From an uncultured Collinsella sp. (GTDB taxonomy: Bacteria > Actinomycetota > Coriobacteriia > Coriobacteriales > Coriobacteriaceae), in contig CALBOJ010000114.1 in NCBI GenBank assembly GCA_937896835.1, forward strand, positions 1 through 35,900: a stretch of 35,900 nt of DNA, in the 5' to 3' direction. Of this stretch, positions 1 to 7,864 are shown in pieces. Position 1 is the stretch's first letter. Every line of letters begins with the position of its first letter. The notes beneath the pieces are model-generated. The model saw only the letters and a list, made by a program, of their open reading frames with translations, ran no database searches and was not told where the DNA came from. Made by a program: the position numbers and the translations under genes.

Positions 1-2
1 TG

Positions 3-599
3 GACACCGTCGAGGGCTCCAGGGGCGACTCCGCCAGGCTCCTCACGCTCCTGCACCGCCCGAGCCGCTTCCAGCTGGCCCTGCCGCTGCCGGACGGCAC
101 GTGCGCCTCGGTCCTGGCGGCGCTCTCCTCCCTGCGCGGGGTCCTCGGCGAGGACGGCGCGAGGCGCGCCTTCGGCGCCGTGCTCACCGACAACGGGAGC
201 GAGTTCGCCGACGAGGGCGCCATCGCGGCGCTGATCGGCGAGCGGGACGGCGAGACCAGGCTCTTCTACTGCGACCCCCGGCAGAGCCAGCAGAAGGGCG
301 CGTGCGAGAAGAACCACGTGGAGATCAGGAAGCTGCTGCCCAAGGGCGCCGGGGCCAGGTTCGACCGGCTGACGGCGGCGGACTGCGCGCTGCTCATGTC
401 GCAGGTGAACTCCGAGCCGAGGGGGGCGCTCGGGTTCCTGACGCCGGCGCGCGTGCTGCGGATGGCCCTCGGGGAGGACGCCTCCGCCCTCATGGACGCG
501 TTCGGGATAGAGGAGCTGGCGCCCGGCGAGCTCGACCTCACGCCCGGCTGCATCGACAGGGCCAGGGCCGCGAGGGGCGAGGGGCCGCTGGCGGGATAG
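3..599 (+). CDS. IS30-family transposase, C-terminal part
   Basis: This is the C-terminal half of a DDE transposase that catalyses cut-and-paste or copy-out movement of its own element. The visible part begins with D-T-V-E-G, which fits the first catalytic aspartate in the IS30 core. Then come LTDNGSEF (second D, about residue 63) and QKGACEKNHVEIRK (the catalytic E region, about residue 100), in the order and spacing expected for IS30. The reading frame stays open to the left edge, so the helix-turn-helix N-terminus is missing only because of the window. The GC content is visibly higher than in the following genes, as expected for a transferred element. The frame is intact as far as it can be seen, so it may be active. 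Confidence 0.85.
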   Translation, partial: DTVEGSRGDSARLLTLLHRPSRFQLALPLPDGTCASVLAALSSLRGVLGEDGARRAFGAVLTDNGSEFADEGAIAALIGERDGETRLFYCDPRQSQQKGACEKNHVEIRKLLPKGAGARFDRLTAADCALLMSQVNSEPRGALGFLTPARVLRMALGEDASALMDAFGIEELAPGELDLTPGCIDRARAARGEGPLAG

Positions 600-630
600 G
601 CGGCGGTCCGGGACATGGGCCGGAGGGCCC

Positions 631-823
631 GTTGCGCTGAGTCCGGAACGGCTGCGCGGCGGGCTGGCGGAGCATGCGGCGGCGGCATGGGGGCACCGGC
701 CTTCATAGCCTCTCCACCTGCGGAAACGATGCGACGGCCAGGTGCCGGGAGCTATTCCCGCGTTGCGCTAGCTGCGGAAACGCGGGACCCGTTCAGGCTG
801 TTGCGTTGAGATTGAAAATCAAC
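631..823 (+). repeat. Degenerate GTTGCG / CTGCGGAAACG repeats at the IS30 right end
   Basis: GTTGCG occurs at 631, 762 and 800. CTGCGGAAACG occurs at 718-728 and again at 772-782, with a degenerate version (CCGGAACG) at 643-650. The 631-650 and 762-782 stretches have the same arrangement, GTTGCGCT followed by a GGAA(A)CG element. A small hairpin, CGGGA/TCCCG, sits at 746-760. These may be transposase-binding subterminal repeats. No gene is supported between 600 and 904. Confidence 0.4.
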
Positions 824-904
824 CGATGTATTTGTGTCCGCACGGGACCGTAGACTTCTCAATAAGGTTACACACCGGTTTATCCGGCCGTTAGAGGAGC
901 TGCT

Positions 905-1231
905 ATGTACGAGCCTTCGCGTGTTCTTCTGTCATTTCACATTGCAGGATTTCAGTATGCCGATGGCGCTTTGGTCCTAGGCGATCTTAAAGCGGGCGAT
1001 AAACTGACGCTGTGTGCCGAGCGCGATAATCCCCATGACCCCGAGGCAGTTGCGATCTACTATGGCAAGACCAAACTTGGCTACGTTCCGGGAAACGAGG
1101 TCGGCCCACTGTCCTTGATGATGTATTACGGCCACGAGGACGTATTTGAGGCCCGTGTGCAACAGGTTGCCCCCGAGCGCAGCCCGTGGCATCAGGTGCG
1201 CGTTGGGCTCTACGTGGTGGATGCTCGCTAG
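905..1231 (+). CDS. HIRAN-domain protein
   Basis: A 108-residue protein that is essentially one HIRAN domain. The family pattern is clear: HIAGFQYADG near the N-terminus, LKAGDKLTL, the E-(R)-DNPHDPEAVAIYY core, and KLGYVPGNEV. In eukaryotic HLTF the HIRAN domain binds 3' ends of single-stranded DNA; stand-alone bacterial versions are usually annotated as putative DNA-damage or restriction-associated proteins, without a proven role. A good ribosome-binding site (AGGAG, 7 bases before ATG) supports the start. The small acidic protein follows 18 bases later and is probably cotranscribed. No nuclease or helicase domain is fused to it. Confidence 0.85.
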   Translation: MYEPSRVLLSFHIAGFQYADGALVLGDLKAGDKLTLCAERDNPHDPEAVAIYYGKTKLGYVPGNEVGPLSLMMYYGHEDVFEARVQQVAPERSPWHQVRVGLYVVDAR

Positions 1232-1249
1232 TCGGCAATGGAGGCTGCC

Positions 1250-1429
1250 ATGTTTGATGACGATGACCTGTTTGATCTGGCAGATGATCCGTTTGAGTGG
1301 GATGTGCTACTCGATGACGATGAGCTGGAACAGGACCGTAAGATGCGGCAGGACAAGAAAACTCAGGGTGACGCTTCGAAAAAGCAAGACAAGCGCCGCC
1401 GCGGACTGTTCGGCGGGCTCTTTGGATAA
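1250..1429 (+). CDS. Small acidic/basic hypothetical protein
   Basis: A 59-residue protein with strong charge asymmetry. The first half is very acidic (FDDDDLFDLADD, then DDDELEQD). The second half is basic (KKQDKRRR) and ends in a Gly/Phe tail, GLFGGLFG. I chose ATG 1250 over ATG 1238 because GGAGG at 1240-1244 lies at the right distance from 1250. I do not recognise a family. It directly follows the HIRAN gene on the same strand. The acidic N-terminus could mimic nucleic acid or act as a protein-binding peptide, but this is a guess from composition. Confidence 0.6.
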   Translation: MFDDDDLFDLADDPFEWDVLLDDDELEQDRKMRQDKKTQGDASKKQDKRRRGLFGGLFG

Positions 1430-1449
1430 CCGCCGCATCGCTACGTCTG

Positions 1450-1455
1450 TATACT
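1450..1455 (+). promoter_or_regulatory. Candidate -10 element for the metallophosphoesterase gene
   Basis: TATACT matches the sigma-70 -10 consensus at five of six positions and is preceded by a TG. It lies about 40 bases before the start codon at 1496. I see no convincing -35 at the usual distance. Confidence 0.35.
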
Positions 1456-1495
1456 TAGCACGAGTTGGATGCATTGCGAAATGAGGGCATAGACG

Positions 1496-2041
1496 ATGAT
1501 GTGGTTTACCGCCGACCTGCACCTGGGCGATACGAATATCTTGCACGACATGGATCGACCGTTTGATTCGGTCGAGGAGATGAACCGCAAGGTCATCGAT
1601 GCCATCAATGAGTGCGTGGCTGCGGACGACCGCCTCTATATCCTGGGAGACTTTACGTATCGCTTGCCCATGGCGGAGGCGGTGCGCCTGCGCGAGCGTA
1701 TCGAATGCAAGAATGCGACGCTCATCCGCGGTAACCATGACGGCGACTGGGAAGATTCCGACGCCCCGCAAATTTGGGAAGACGTGCGCGATTACCTGGA
1801 GATTGCTCCCGGCTATGCCAAGGGCCATCGTCTGGTTATGAGCCACTACCCCATGCTCAGCTGGAACGGCAAGGCACGTGGCGCCATTATGCTGCATGGG
1901 CATATCCACAGCAGGGGTGACCGCACCAACGCACGCAACCGCGATCGCGAGCGCCCGATCCTGCGCTATGACGTTGGCCTTGATGCCAACGACTACAGAC
2001 CCGTAAGCCGCGATCAAATCCTGGGCTTCTTTGGACTGTAA
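1496..2041 (+). CDS. Calcineurin-like metallophosphoesterase
   Basis: A 181-residue protein of the small single-domain metallophosphoesterase family. All metal-binding motifs are present in order: D7-x-H9 (ADLHLGD), GD at 51-52, GNHD at 79-82, H117 in SHYP, and GHIH at 135-138. Such enzymes hydrolyse phosphomono- or diesters with a two-metal centre; the substrate cannot be told from sequence. It is cytoplasmic, with no signal peptide. GAGGG about 10 bases upstream supports the start; ATG 1499 is also possible. It is followed immediately by a GGGACAGG hairpin and an intrinsic terminator, so it ends its transcription unit. Confidence 0.9.
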   Translation: MMWFTADLHLGDTNILHDMDRPFDSVEEMNRKVIDAINECVAADDRLYILGDFTYRLPMAEAVRLRERIECKNATLIRGNHDGDWEDSDAPQIWEDVRDYLEIAPGYAKGHRLVMSHYPMLSWNGKARGAIMLHGHIHSRGDRTNARNRDRERPILRYDVGLDANDYRPVSRDQILGFFGL

Positions 2042-2047
2042 TGCTCG

Positions 2048-2084
2048 AACCACCACAAAGGGGACAGGCACCTTTGTGGTGGTT
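2048..2084 (+). repeat. GGGACAGG-loop hairpin repeat, copy 1
   Basis: A perfect 14-bp stem (2048-2061 with 2071-2084, arm AACCACCACAAAGG) encloses the loop GGACAGGCA. It starts six bases after the metallophosphoesterase stop. Together with the last stem base the loop reads GGGACAGG, as in the hairpin at 16157-16189 (minus strand), whose stem is unrelated. It has no T-run of its own; the true terminator is the next hairpin. Confidence 0.75.
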
Positions 2085-2086
2085 CT

Positions 2087-2121
2087 GGCGCCGTTGCCAT
2101 TATGGCGGCGGCGCCTTTTTT
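2087..2121 (+). terminator. Rho-independent terminator after the metallophosphoesterase gene
   Basis: GGCGCCG (2087-2093) pairs with CGGCGCC (2109-2115). An inner TGCCAT/ATGGCG pairing extends the stem, and six T follow at 2116-2121. This is a strong intrinsic terminator. Confidence 0.85.
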
Positions 2122-2179
2122 GTCCGCGTGGCGCGGTAGAGTGTAGGCGGTTGAAATTTGCGTCCATCGAGGAGCTGCT

Positions 2180-3937
2180 ATGAACGAGATCAAGTGCCCG
2201 CATTGCGGCGAAGTTTTTAAGGTCGATGCGTCCGGCTATGCGGATATCGTCAAGCAAGTGCGCGATGCCGAGTTCTCGCGCGATCTTGATGAGCGCGTAG
2301 CGGCGGCTCGACGCGAGGGCGAGCAGGCGCTGGAGCTTGAGCGTTCGCGTTCGGCGTCTGCCCTGCAGGAGGCGGAGTCTCAACGCGACGCTCAGCTTGT
2401 CGAGCAGAAGAACACTGCGGATCAGAAACTGGCGCAAGAGGTTGCCAAGCGCGATGCTGAGCTTGCCGAGCTGCGCGCTAAGCTCGAGGGCGCTGCCGCA
2501 GAGCGCGAGAGTGCAAGCCAGCGCGCGGCGGTTGAGGCACGAGCCAATGCTCAAAAAGAGAATGCCGAACTCCAGCGTGAGATTGATAGCCTGCGTGCGC
2601 AGCTTGGGCGCAAAGATGACGAAGCAAAGCTTGCCGAGTCGGCGGCGCGCAACGCTGCTCAAAACGATTTAGCTGCACGCGACGCTCAGATTGCCGAGCT
2701 GCAGGCCAGGCTTGCCGCGGCGGACAAGGCCCAGGAGATGGCGCTTGCCGCTGCCGCGGCAGAGTCGCAGCGTGAGCTCGATGCCGCTCGCAGCGAGGCC
2801 GAGCGCGCGCTTGCTGACTATCGCGCGAAGGTGCAAGAGAAGTTTTCCGCCGCAAAGGCTCAGTCCGAGCAAGAGGCCGAGGGCCTGCGTGCCCAGCTGC
2901 GCGAGCAGGAACTGATGGCAAAAATGAACCTGTCAGAGGCGGTCGCCGCGGCGGAGCGAGAGCGCGATGAGGCGCGTGCCAAACTGACGAGCGAGCTGGC
3001 GGTGCGCGATTCTCACGAGGAACAGGTCAAGGCGGCACACGAGCTCGAGCTTGCGCAGGCCAAGCGCGCGAGCGATGACCTGATTCGCTACAAGGACGAA
3101 GAGATTGAGCGCCTTAAGGACATGAAGGTCCGCCTGTCCACCAAGATGGTGGGCGAGTCGCTCGAGCAGCACTGCGAGACCGAGTTTAACCGTCTGCGCA
3201 TGACGGCGTTTCCTAACGCGTACTTCGAGAAGGATAACGATGCGTCCGAGGGCACCAAGGGCGACTTTATCTTCCGCGAGTGCGACGCAAGCGGTAACGA
3301 GGTCATTTCGATTATGTTCGAGATGAAAAACGAGAACGACGAGACCGCGACCAAGCACAAAAACGAGGACTTCTTTAAGAAACTCGATCACGATCGTCGC
3401 CAGAAAGGCTGTGAGTACGCGGTGCTCTGCACACTGCTCGAGCCCGAAAGCGAGCTCTATAACGCAGGGATAGTCGACGTGAGTTACCGCTATGAGAAGA
3501 TGTACGTGATCCGCCCGCAGTTCTTCATTCCCATGATCACGCTGCTGCGCAACGCCGCCATGGGTTCGCTGCGCTATAAGCAGGAGCTGGCGGAGTACAA
3601 GCAACAGAACATCGACGTCACGAACTTCGAGGCCAAGATGGAGAAGTTCAAGAACGACTTCGGCCGCAACTATGAGCTTGCGAGCCGTAAGTTCCAGACG
3701 GCGATCGAGGAGATTGACAAGACGATTAGCCATCTGCAGAAAACCAAGGAGGCATTGCTGTCCTCCGAGAACAATTTACGTCTAGCCAACAAGAAGGCCG
3801 ACGATCTTACCATTCGCAAGCTCACCTGGGGCAACAAGACCATGAAGGCGGCGTTTGACGAGGCGCGCGGGGCTGCGACAGGGGCAAACGATGAGCCCGC
3901 CGAGGCGGATTCATATGAGGTCGAGGATGCCGAGTAG
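2180..3937 (+). CDS. DUF2130 protein: zinc ribbon, long coiled coil, nuclease-like domain
   Basis: A 585-residue protein. A short zinc-ribbon-like motif CPHCGEVF lies at residues 6-13. A long alanine/glutamate-rich coiled coil fills about residues 25-320. The conserved DUF2130 domain follows (about 322-470), with FPNAYFEKDND, KGDFIFRE, SIMFEMKNE and VIRPQFFI. A second coiled coil and an acidic tail end the protein. Within DUF2130, D362 (GDFIF) and E381-M-K383 have the spacing of a PD-(D/E)XK nuclease core, so a DNA-cleaving or DNA-binding role is plausible but inferred. The function of the family is unknown to me. AGGAG seven bases before ATG supports the start. It is a monocistronic unit between two terminators. 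Confidence 0.85.
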   Translation: MNEIKCPHCGEVFKVDASGYADIVKQVRDAEFSRDLDERVAAARREGEQALELERSRSASALQEAESQRDAQLVEQKNTADQKLAQEVAKRDAELAELRAKLEGAAAERESASQRAAVEARANAQKENAELQREIDSLRAQLGRKDDEAKLAESAARNAAQNDLAARDAQIAELQARLAAADKAQEMALAAAAAESQRELDAARSEAERALADYRAKVQEKFSAAKAQSEQEAEGLRAQLREQELMAKMNLSEAVAAAERERDEARAKLTSELAVRDSHEEQVKAAHELELAQAKRASDDLIRYKDEEIERLKDMKVRLSTKMVGESLEQHCETEFNRLRMTAFPNAYFEKDNDASEGTKGDFIFRECDASGNEVISIMFEMKNENDETATKHKNEDFFKKLDHDRRQKGCEYAVLCTLLEPESELYNAGIVDVSYRYEKMYVIRPQFFIPMITLLRNAAMGSLRYKQELAEYKQQNIDVTNFEAKMEKFKNDFGRNYELASRKFQTAIEEIDKTISHLQKTKEALLSSENNLRLANKKADDLTIRKLTWGNKTMKAAFDEARGAATGANDEPAEADSYEVEDAE

Positions 3938-3956
3938 GGGATAGCGTATAGTGCAA

Positions 3957-3994
3957 AAGCGGGGCCGCTGGCGATATTGCCAACGGCCCCGCTT
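3957..3994. terminator. Bidirectional terminator between convergent genes
   Basis: A perfect stem of AAGCGGGGCCG (3957-3967) with CGGCCCCGCTT (3984-3994) is extended by TGGC/GCCA around a GATATT loop. It lies between the DUF2130 gene (+) and the helicase gene (-) and can serve both. Flanking T-runs are short. Confidence 0.75.
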
Positions 3995-4011
3995 CGTTCC
4001 AGTATGTACGG

Positions 4012-6693
4012 CTAGTCCTCGAGCAGGTCCTCGATAAAGCCGACGCGGTAGTTTTTGAAGATGACCTCGCCGCCGTCTTGCGTGGCATCCAGGTCGACAT
4101 CGCCCATGATGCCAAAGTCGTGGTCGCCATCCTCGTCGGCAAAAATCTGGTGCACGTGCCACACGTGATCGGTCTTCTCGTCGCTCCCGTCGATGGTAAA
4201 CATCGCGGCGCTGCGGGCATCTCCGTCGGTGAGGATTTCCTCGTGCTGCTCATGGTAGGCATCGAGCGCCTTTTGCCAGCGGACCTCGCTCATGCCCCAG
4301 TCCTCGTCGAGTTCGCCCAGGTCGCGAACGTGCTCGCGGGCGGCAAGGGTCACGCGGCGGAAGAGTGCGTTGCGCACCAGCAGCGTGCAGCCGCGACGGT
4401 CCGCAACGACCTCGTCGATGCCCTGCGGCGGCGCGGCGTCGAGGGCCGCCGGGTTGCCGGCGTTCTCCCACTCGTCCACCAGGCTCGAGTCGACCGAGCG
4501 CACCACAAAGCCGAGCCACGAAATGATGTCGCGCAAGCGCTCATCGCGCTTCTCAATGGGCACGGTGCGATCGAGGGAGCGGTAGGCCTCGGCTAGGTAG
4601 CGCAGCAGAATGCCCTCGGAGCGGGCGATGCCGAGCTTTTGGATATAGCCCTTAAAGTCGCTCGCGCTCTCCAACATGTCGCGCAGGACGCTCTTGGGCG
4701 AGAGCTGGTAGTCGTTGGCCCAAGGTACTTCCTGGCAGTACTTGTCGAAGGCGGCATCGAGCAAATCCTCGAGCGGCTTTTCGTAGGTGACATCCTGGAT
4801 GCGCTCCAAGCGTTCCTCATATTCGACGCCGTCGGCTTTCATCTCGGCCATAGCGCGGTCGCGCGCGGCGCGCTCCTGCGCGCGCAGCACCTGCTTGGGA
4901 TCCTCGAGCGTAGCCTCGACCATTGAGATCAGATCCATGGTATAGGTCTCACTCTCGGGGTCGAGCAGCTCCAGCGCGGCAAGCAAAAACGGCGAGAGCG
5001 GCTGGTCGAGCGCAAAGTCCTCGGGCAGATCGACCGTCAGTGCATAGTCGATGTCTGGCGCGGCGTCAGTCGGGGCGTCGGGCGCGGGCGGCACCTCGGT
5101 GCGAACGACGACGCCGGAATCGATGAGCGTGGCGAAGATTTCGTCGGCGCGAACCTCGAGCTTGGCCTTTTCCTCGGGGGTCTGCAAGCTCGTCTCGATG
5201 AGGTCGTGTACGCGGACTCGGGCATCGCCGCCCTGCTCGACCACGCTAATCACCATGGAGTGCGTGATGCGAAGGCGCGGCTTGAGCGTCTCGGGCTGCG
5301 TCTCGATCAGGCGCTCAAAGGTCTGCTTGTTCCAGGTGACAAAGCCCTCGGGGGCCTTCTTCTTTTTAATCTTGCGGAGCTTCTTGGGGTCGTCGCCCGC
5401 CTTGGCCATGAGTTTGGCGTTCTCGATCTCGTGCTCCGGGGCCTCGGCGATGACCATGCCCTCGGTATCGAAGCCCGAGCGGCCGGCGCGACCGGCAATC
5501 TGATGGAACTCGCGGGCGCGCAGGCGACGCATCTTGTAGCCGTCGAACTTGGTGAGCGCGGTGAGTACCACGGTGTGGATGGGTACGTTGATGCCGACGC
5601 CGAGCGTATCGGTGCCGCAGATGACGGGCAGCAGGCCCTGCTGCGCCAGGCGCTCCACCAGCAGGCGATAGCGCGGCAACATGCCGGCATGGTGCACGCC
5701 GACGCCGCATCCAAGCAGGCGTTTGAGAATCTTACCAAAGGCCGTGGAGAAGCTCGTCCCCTTTGCCGCTTCTTTGATGGCCTCGCGCTGCTCCTTGCTG
5801 GCGATGCCAAAATTGGCGAGCGACTGTGCCGTTGCAAGGGCGGCATCCTGGCTAAAGTGCACGATATAGAGCGGGGCCTCGCCGCGGCGCATGGCGAGCT
5901 CGACCGTGCCCTCGAGGGAGGTCGTCACATAGTCGTAGCTCAACGGAACAGGACGCGGGGCGTCGACAACCAAGTCGCAGGTAGCGCCGGTGTGTTCCTC
6001 GAGCGAGGCGGCAATCGCGGTGACATCGCCGAGCGTGGCGCTCATGAGCATGAATTGCGTGTGGGGCAGGGTGAGCAGCGGCACCTGCCAGGCCCAACCA
6101 CGATCGGGGTCGGCAAAGTAGTGGAACTCGTCCATGGCGACACAGCCCACGTCGGCATCTTCGCCCTCGCGCAGTGCGTCGTTAGCAAGGATCTCTGCCG
6201 TGCAGCAGATGACGGGCGCCTTGGTGTTGATATGCGTGTCGCCGGTAATCATACCGACGTTATCGCGGCCGAGTACCTGTACTAAGTCGAAGAACTTTTC
6301 GCTGACCAGAGCCTTGATGGGGGCCGTGTAATAGCAGCGTTTGCCCTGTGCCATGCCCATAAAGAGCATGCCCAGCGCGACGAGCGATTTACCCGATCCG
6401 GTCGGTGTGCCTAAAATGACGTGATCGCCGGCAGCCAGGTCCATGAGGGCCTCTTCCTGGTGGTCCCACAGCTCAATACCGCGATTGCTCGTCCATTCAA
6501 AGAAGCGCTCGAAGGCCTGATCGGGCGTGAGCCACGGTTCGGGCTCGCTGCCGTCCTCGGGCTCCCACCAGGTGGGGGAGAGCGCACCGAGTGAGCCGAA
6601 TTCGGCTTCGGTTCCCGTGCCGCCCGAGAATGAACTGGCGGCTCCGGCGCCGGAGACGGTGCTGGCGGCGATATCTGTCGTGGTCTGTGCCAT
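4012..6693 (-). CDS. Ski2-like DEAD/DEAH-box helicase with DUF3516 region
   Basis: An 893-residue superfamily 2 helicase. Residues 95-103 hold motif I (GTPTGSGKS), 188-191 the DEFH box, 218-220 SAT, and later GTDTLGVGIN and QIAGRAGRSG (motifs V and VI). The Ski2-like architecture with a long C-terminal DUF3516 region is typical of actinobacterial proteins, which are assumed to unwind RNA or DNA; the substrate is unknown. The open frame continues upstream to 6849, into the palindromic element. I prefer the ATG at 6693 because the helicase-like sequence begins there, GAGAAAG lies upstream and a possible -10 (CATAAT, 6732-6727) precedes it. A low-complexity segment of about 35 residues separates the start from the helicase core. 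Confidence 0.88.
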   Translation of the reverse strand: MAQTTTDIAASTVSGAGAASSFSGGTGTEAEFGSLGALSPTWWEPEDGSEPEPWLTPDQAFERFFEWTSNRGIELWDHQEEALMDLAAGDHVILGTPTGSGKSLVALGMLFMGMAQGKRCYYTAPIKALVSEKFFDLVQVLGRDNVGMITGDTHINTKAPVICCTAEILANDALREGEDADVGCVAMDEFHYFADPDRGWAWQVPLLTLPHTQFMLMSATLGDVTAIAASLEEHTGATCDLVVDAPRPVPLSYDYVTTSLEGTVELAMRRGEAPLYIVHFSQDAALATAQSLANFGIASKEQREAIKEAAKGTSFSTAFGKILKRLLGCGVGVHHAGMLPRYRLLVERLAQQGLLPVICGTDTLGVGINVPIHTVVLTALTKFDGYKMRRLRAREFHQIAGRAGRSGFDTEGMVIAEAPEHEIENAKLMAKAGDDPKKLRKIKKKKAPEGFVTWNKQTFERLIETQPETLKPRLRITHSMVISVVEQGGDARVRVHDLIETSLQTPEEKAKLEVRADEIFATLIDSGVVVRTEVPPAPDAPTDAAPDIDYALTVDLPEDFALDQPLSPFLLAALELLDPESETYTMDLISMVEATLEDPKQVLRAQERAARDRAMAEMKADGVEYEERLERIQDVTYEKPLEDLLDAAFDKYCQEVPWANDYQLSPKSVLRDMLESASDFKGYIQKLGIARSEGILLRYLAEAYRSLDRTVPIEKRDERLRDIISWLGFVVRSVDSSLVDEWENAGNPAALDAAPPQGIDEVVADRRGCTLLVRNALFRRVTLAAREHVRDLGELDEDWGMSEVRWQKALDAYHEQHEEILTDGDARSAAMFTIDGSDEKTDHVWHVHQIFADEDGDHDFGIMGDVDLDATQDGGEVIFKNYRVGFIEDLLED

Positions 6694-6812
6694 GTGTTTG
6701 CTTTCTCTCGCGATTGTCCGCCAACTATTATGGCGTAGCGGCGGCGCGGGGTGCCAGCGCGAAAGAAAATGCAGGAAATGGGCGTCCTGCTCAGCCGTTT
6801 GGTGCGGCCGCG

Positions 6813-6940
6813 AGCTAAGTGAGTAGACTTTTTGCGATTTCGCCAGCACATGGCTTTTGCGTAAGGGATTTACCTGCGGTTTTACTTGTTCCTATGCGGG
6901 TTGTGCTTGGCTATTGCTAAAAAGTCTACTCACTTAGGCT
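6813..6940. repeat. 128-bp foldback palindrome (MITE-like or structured RNA)
   Basis: An 18-bp perfect inverted repeat, TAAGTGAGTAGACTTTTT (6816-6833) and its complement (6919-6936), bounds the element. Pairing resumes inwards: GCCAGCACA at 6842-6850 matches TGTGCTTGGC at 6902-6911 with one bulge, and weaker pairing continues towards a centre near 6876. The two arms are thus roughly 60 bases each and imperfectly complementary throughout. No coding sequence is present inside. It occupies the 309-base gap between the helicase start (6693) and the TrmB-like stop (7003); both genes are on the minus strand. It could be a miniature transposable element, a large transcription-stop hairpin or an RNA gene. 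Confidence 0.7.
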
Positions 6941-7002
6941 TGAGGGTCGTTCGTCGGTGCCTATTTGTGCTTGCTCGCTGGCGACGTGACTGTCAAAAGC
7001 CC

Positions 7003-7842
7003 CTATGACTCCTGCGGCAGACGCTTCTTGCCCTTGCGGGCGCGGTTTCTAAAGTTCTCGACGGCCTCTTCCATGCCCAGAGGTACATAGGTGAGCTCAT
7101 CGAGGTTATCGGGCAGGTAGCAGGCAAGGCTTTGCTCCTGCGCGCGGCCCGCCGCGAGCTGTTCATTGCTGGGCTGCGCGCCGGGTGTGGCGCAAATGCC
7201 GTAGACGACGGCACCCATCTCGCGCGTGCGGCATTCATATTCGGTCTCGGGATGCTCGGGATGGTCGCGGCGGACGTCGTCGCTTGCCCAAAGTGTGTCG
7301 TAGCCGGCCGCGGCAATCTGCCCCAGGGCGTAGTCACGCAGCGGTTTGCTGTCGGTGCGCAGCGTGATGGTGGCGCCGGCTGCAAAGAGCGGGCGGTAGA
7401 GCATCAGATGGTCGACATGGACGAGTCGTTTTTTGGCGTACTTGGCCTTGGGCTGCGGCGTGGGAAAGTTGATGGTTATGGCGTCGAGCTCGCCTGCGGC
7501 AAACAGCTGCGGCAACGTTGCGGCGCCTCGGGGCAGGACGAGTGCGTTGGATAGCTCCTGCTCGCAGATTTTCTGTGCGGCATAGGCGATGCAGATGGGC
7601 TCCTGGTCCATACCGATAAAGAGGGTGTTTGGCTCGTGCGCCGCACGCTCTACAAGGTACGTTCCCTTGCCACAGCCAAGATCCAGGTGAAGGTGTTCGA
7701 AGGGCTTGCTGCCAACTGGCGCGCAAGCCTCGCGCCAATCTCCGGCATAGGCCTCGGGGTTCGTCTCGATTGCATCGGCGTAGCGCTCCAGGCGCTCCTC
7801 GAGCACAAAGTTCTTAGGCGTGCGAACGTGGACGGCTCCCAT
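7003..7842 (-). CDS. trmB: TrmB-like tRNA (guanine-N7)-methyltransferase
   Basis: A 279-residue Rossmann-fold methyltransferase. The SAM-binding motif LDLGCGKG is at 53-60, and an acidic residue ending the next strand (IGMDQE) follows. The segment NFPTPQPKAKYAKKRL at 125-140 aligns with the TrmB signature FPDPWPKKRHHKRR, and RTDSKPLRDYA later matches the family. TrmB makes m7G46 in the tRNA variable loop. The signature is altered: the usual D is T and the W is Q, so activity or specificity may differ. The C-terminus carries an extra basic tail (NRARKGKKRL). AAGGAG, five to six bases before ATG, supports the start. The upstream Trm9-like gene is on the same strand but is separated by a terminator. 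Confidence 0.75.
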   Translation of the reverse strand: MGAVHVRTPKNFVLEERLERYADAIETNPEAYAGDWREACAPVGSKPFEHLHLDLGCGKGTYLVERAAHEPNTLFIGMDQEPICIAYAAQKICEQELSNALVLPRGAATLPQLFAAGELDAITINFPTPQPKAKYAKKRLVHVDHLMLYRPLFAAGATITLRTDSKPLRDYALGQIAAAGYDTLWASDDVRRDHPEHPETEYECRTREMGAVVYGICATPGAQPSNEQLAAGRAQEQSLACYLPDNLDELTYVPLGMEEAVENFRNRARKGKKRLPQES

Positions 7843-7864
7843 GAGGCTCCTTGGTCATAAGTAG

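Larger units (their letters stand above)
1..823 (+). mobile_element. IS30-family insertion sequence, right-hand part
   Basis: The left edge lies inside an IS30-like transposase gene, so the left end of the element is outside the window. After the transposase stop there are about 220 non-coding bases with repeated GTTGCG motifs. The last of these, GTTGCGTTGAGATTGAAAAT at 800-819, resembles the GTTGCG-containing right ends of IS30-family elements. I therefore place the right boundary near 823, by inference; without the left end the inverted repeat and the target duplication cannot be checked. The next gene starts at 905, so the element does not visibly interrupt anything to its right. Confidence 0.55.

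Noticed and set aside
805..823. A Fur-like operator (GTTGA...TCAAC palindrome) upstream of the HIRAN gene
   Set aside because: The 7-1-7 match is only partial, and the position next to GTTGCG repeats fits the IS30 right end better.
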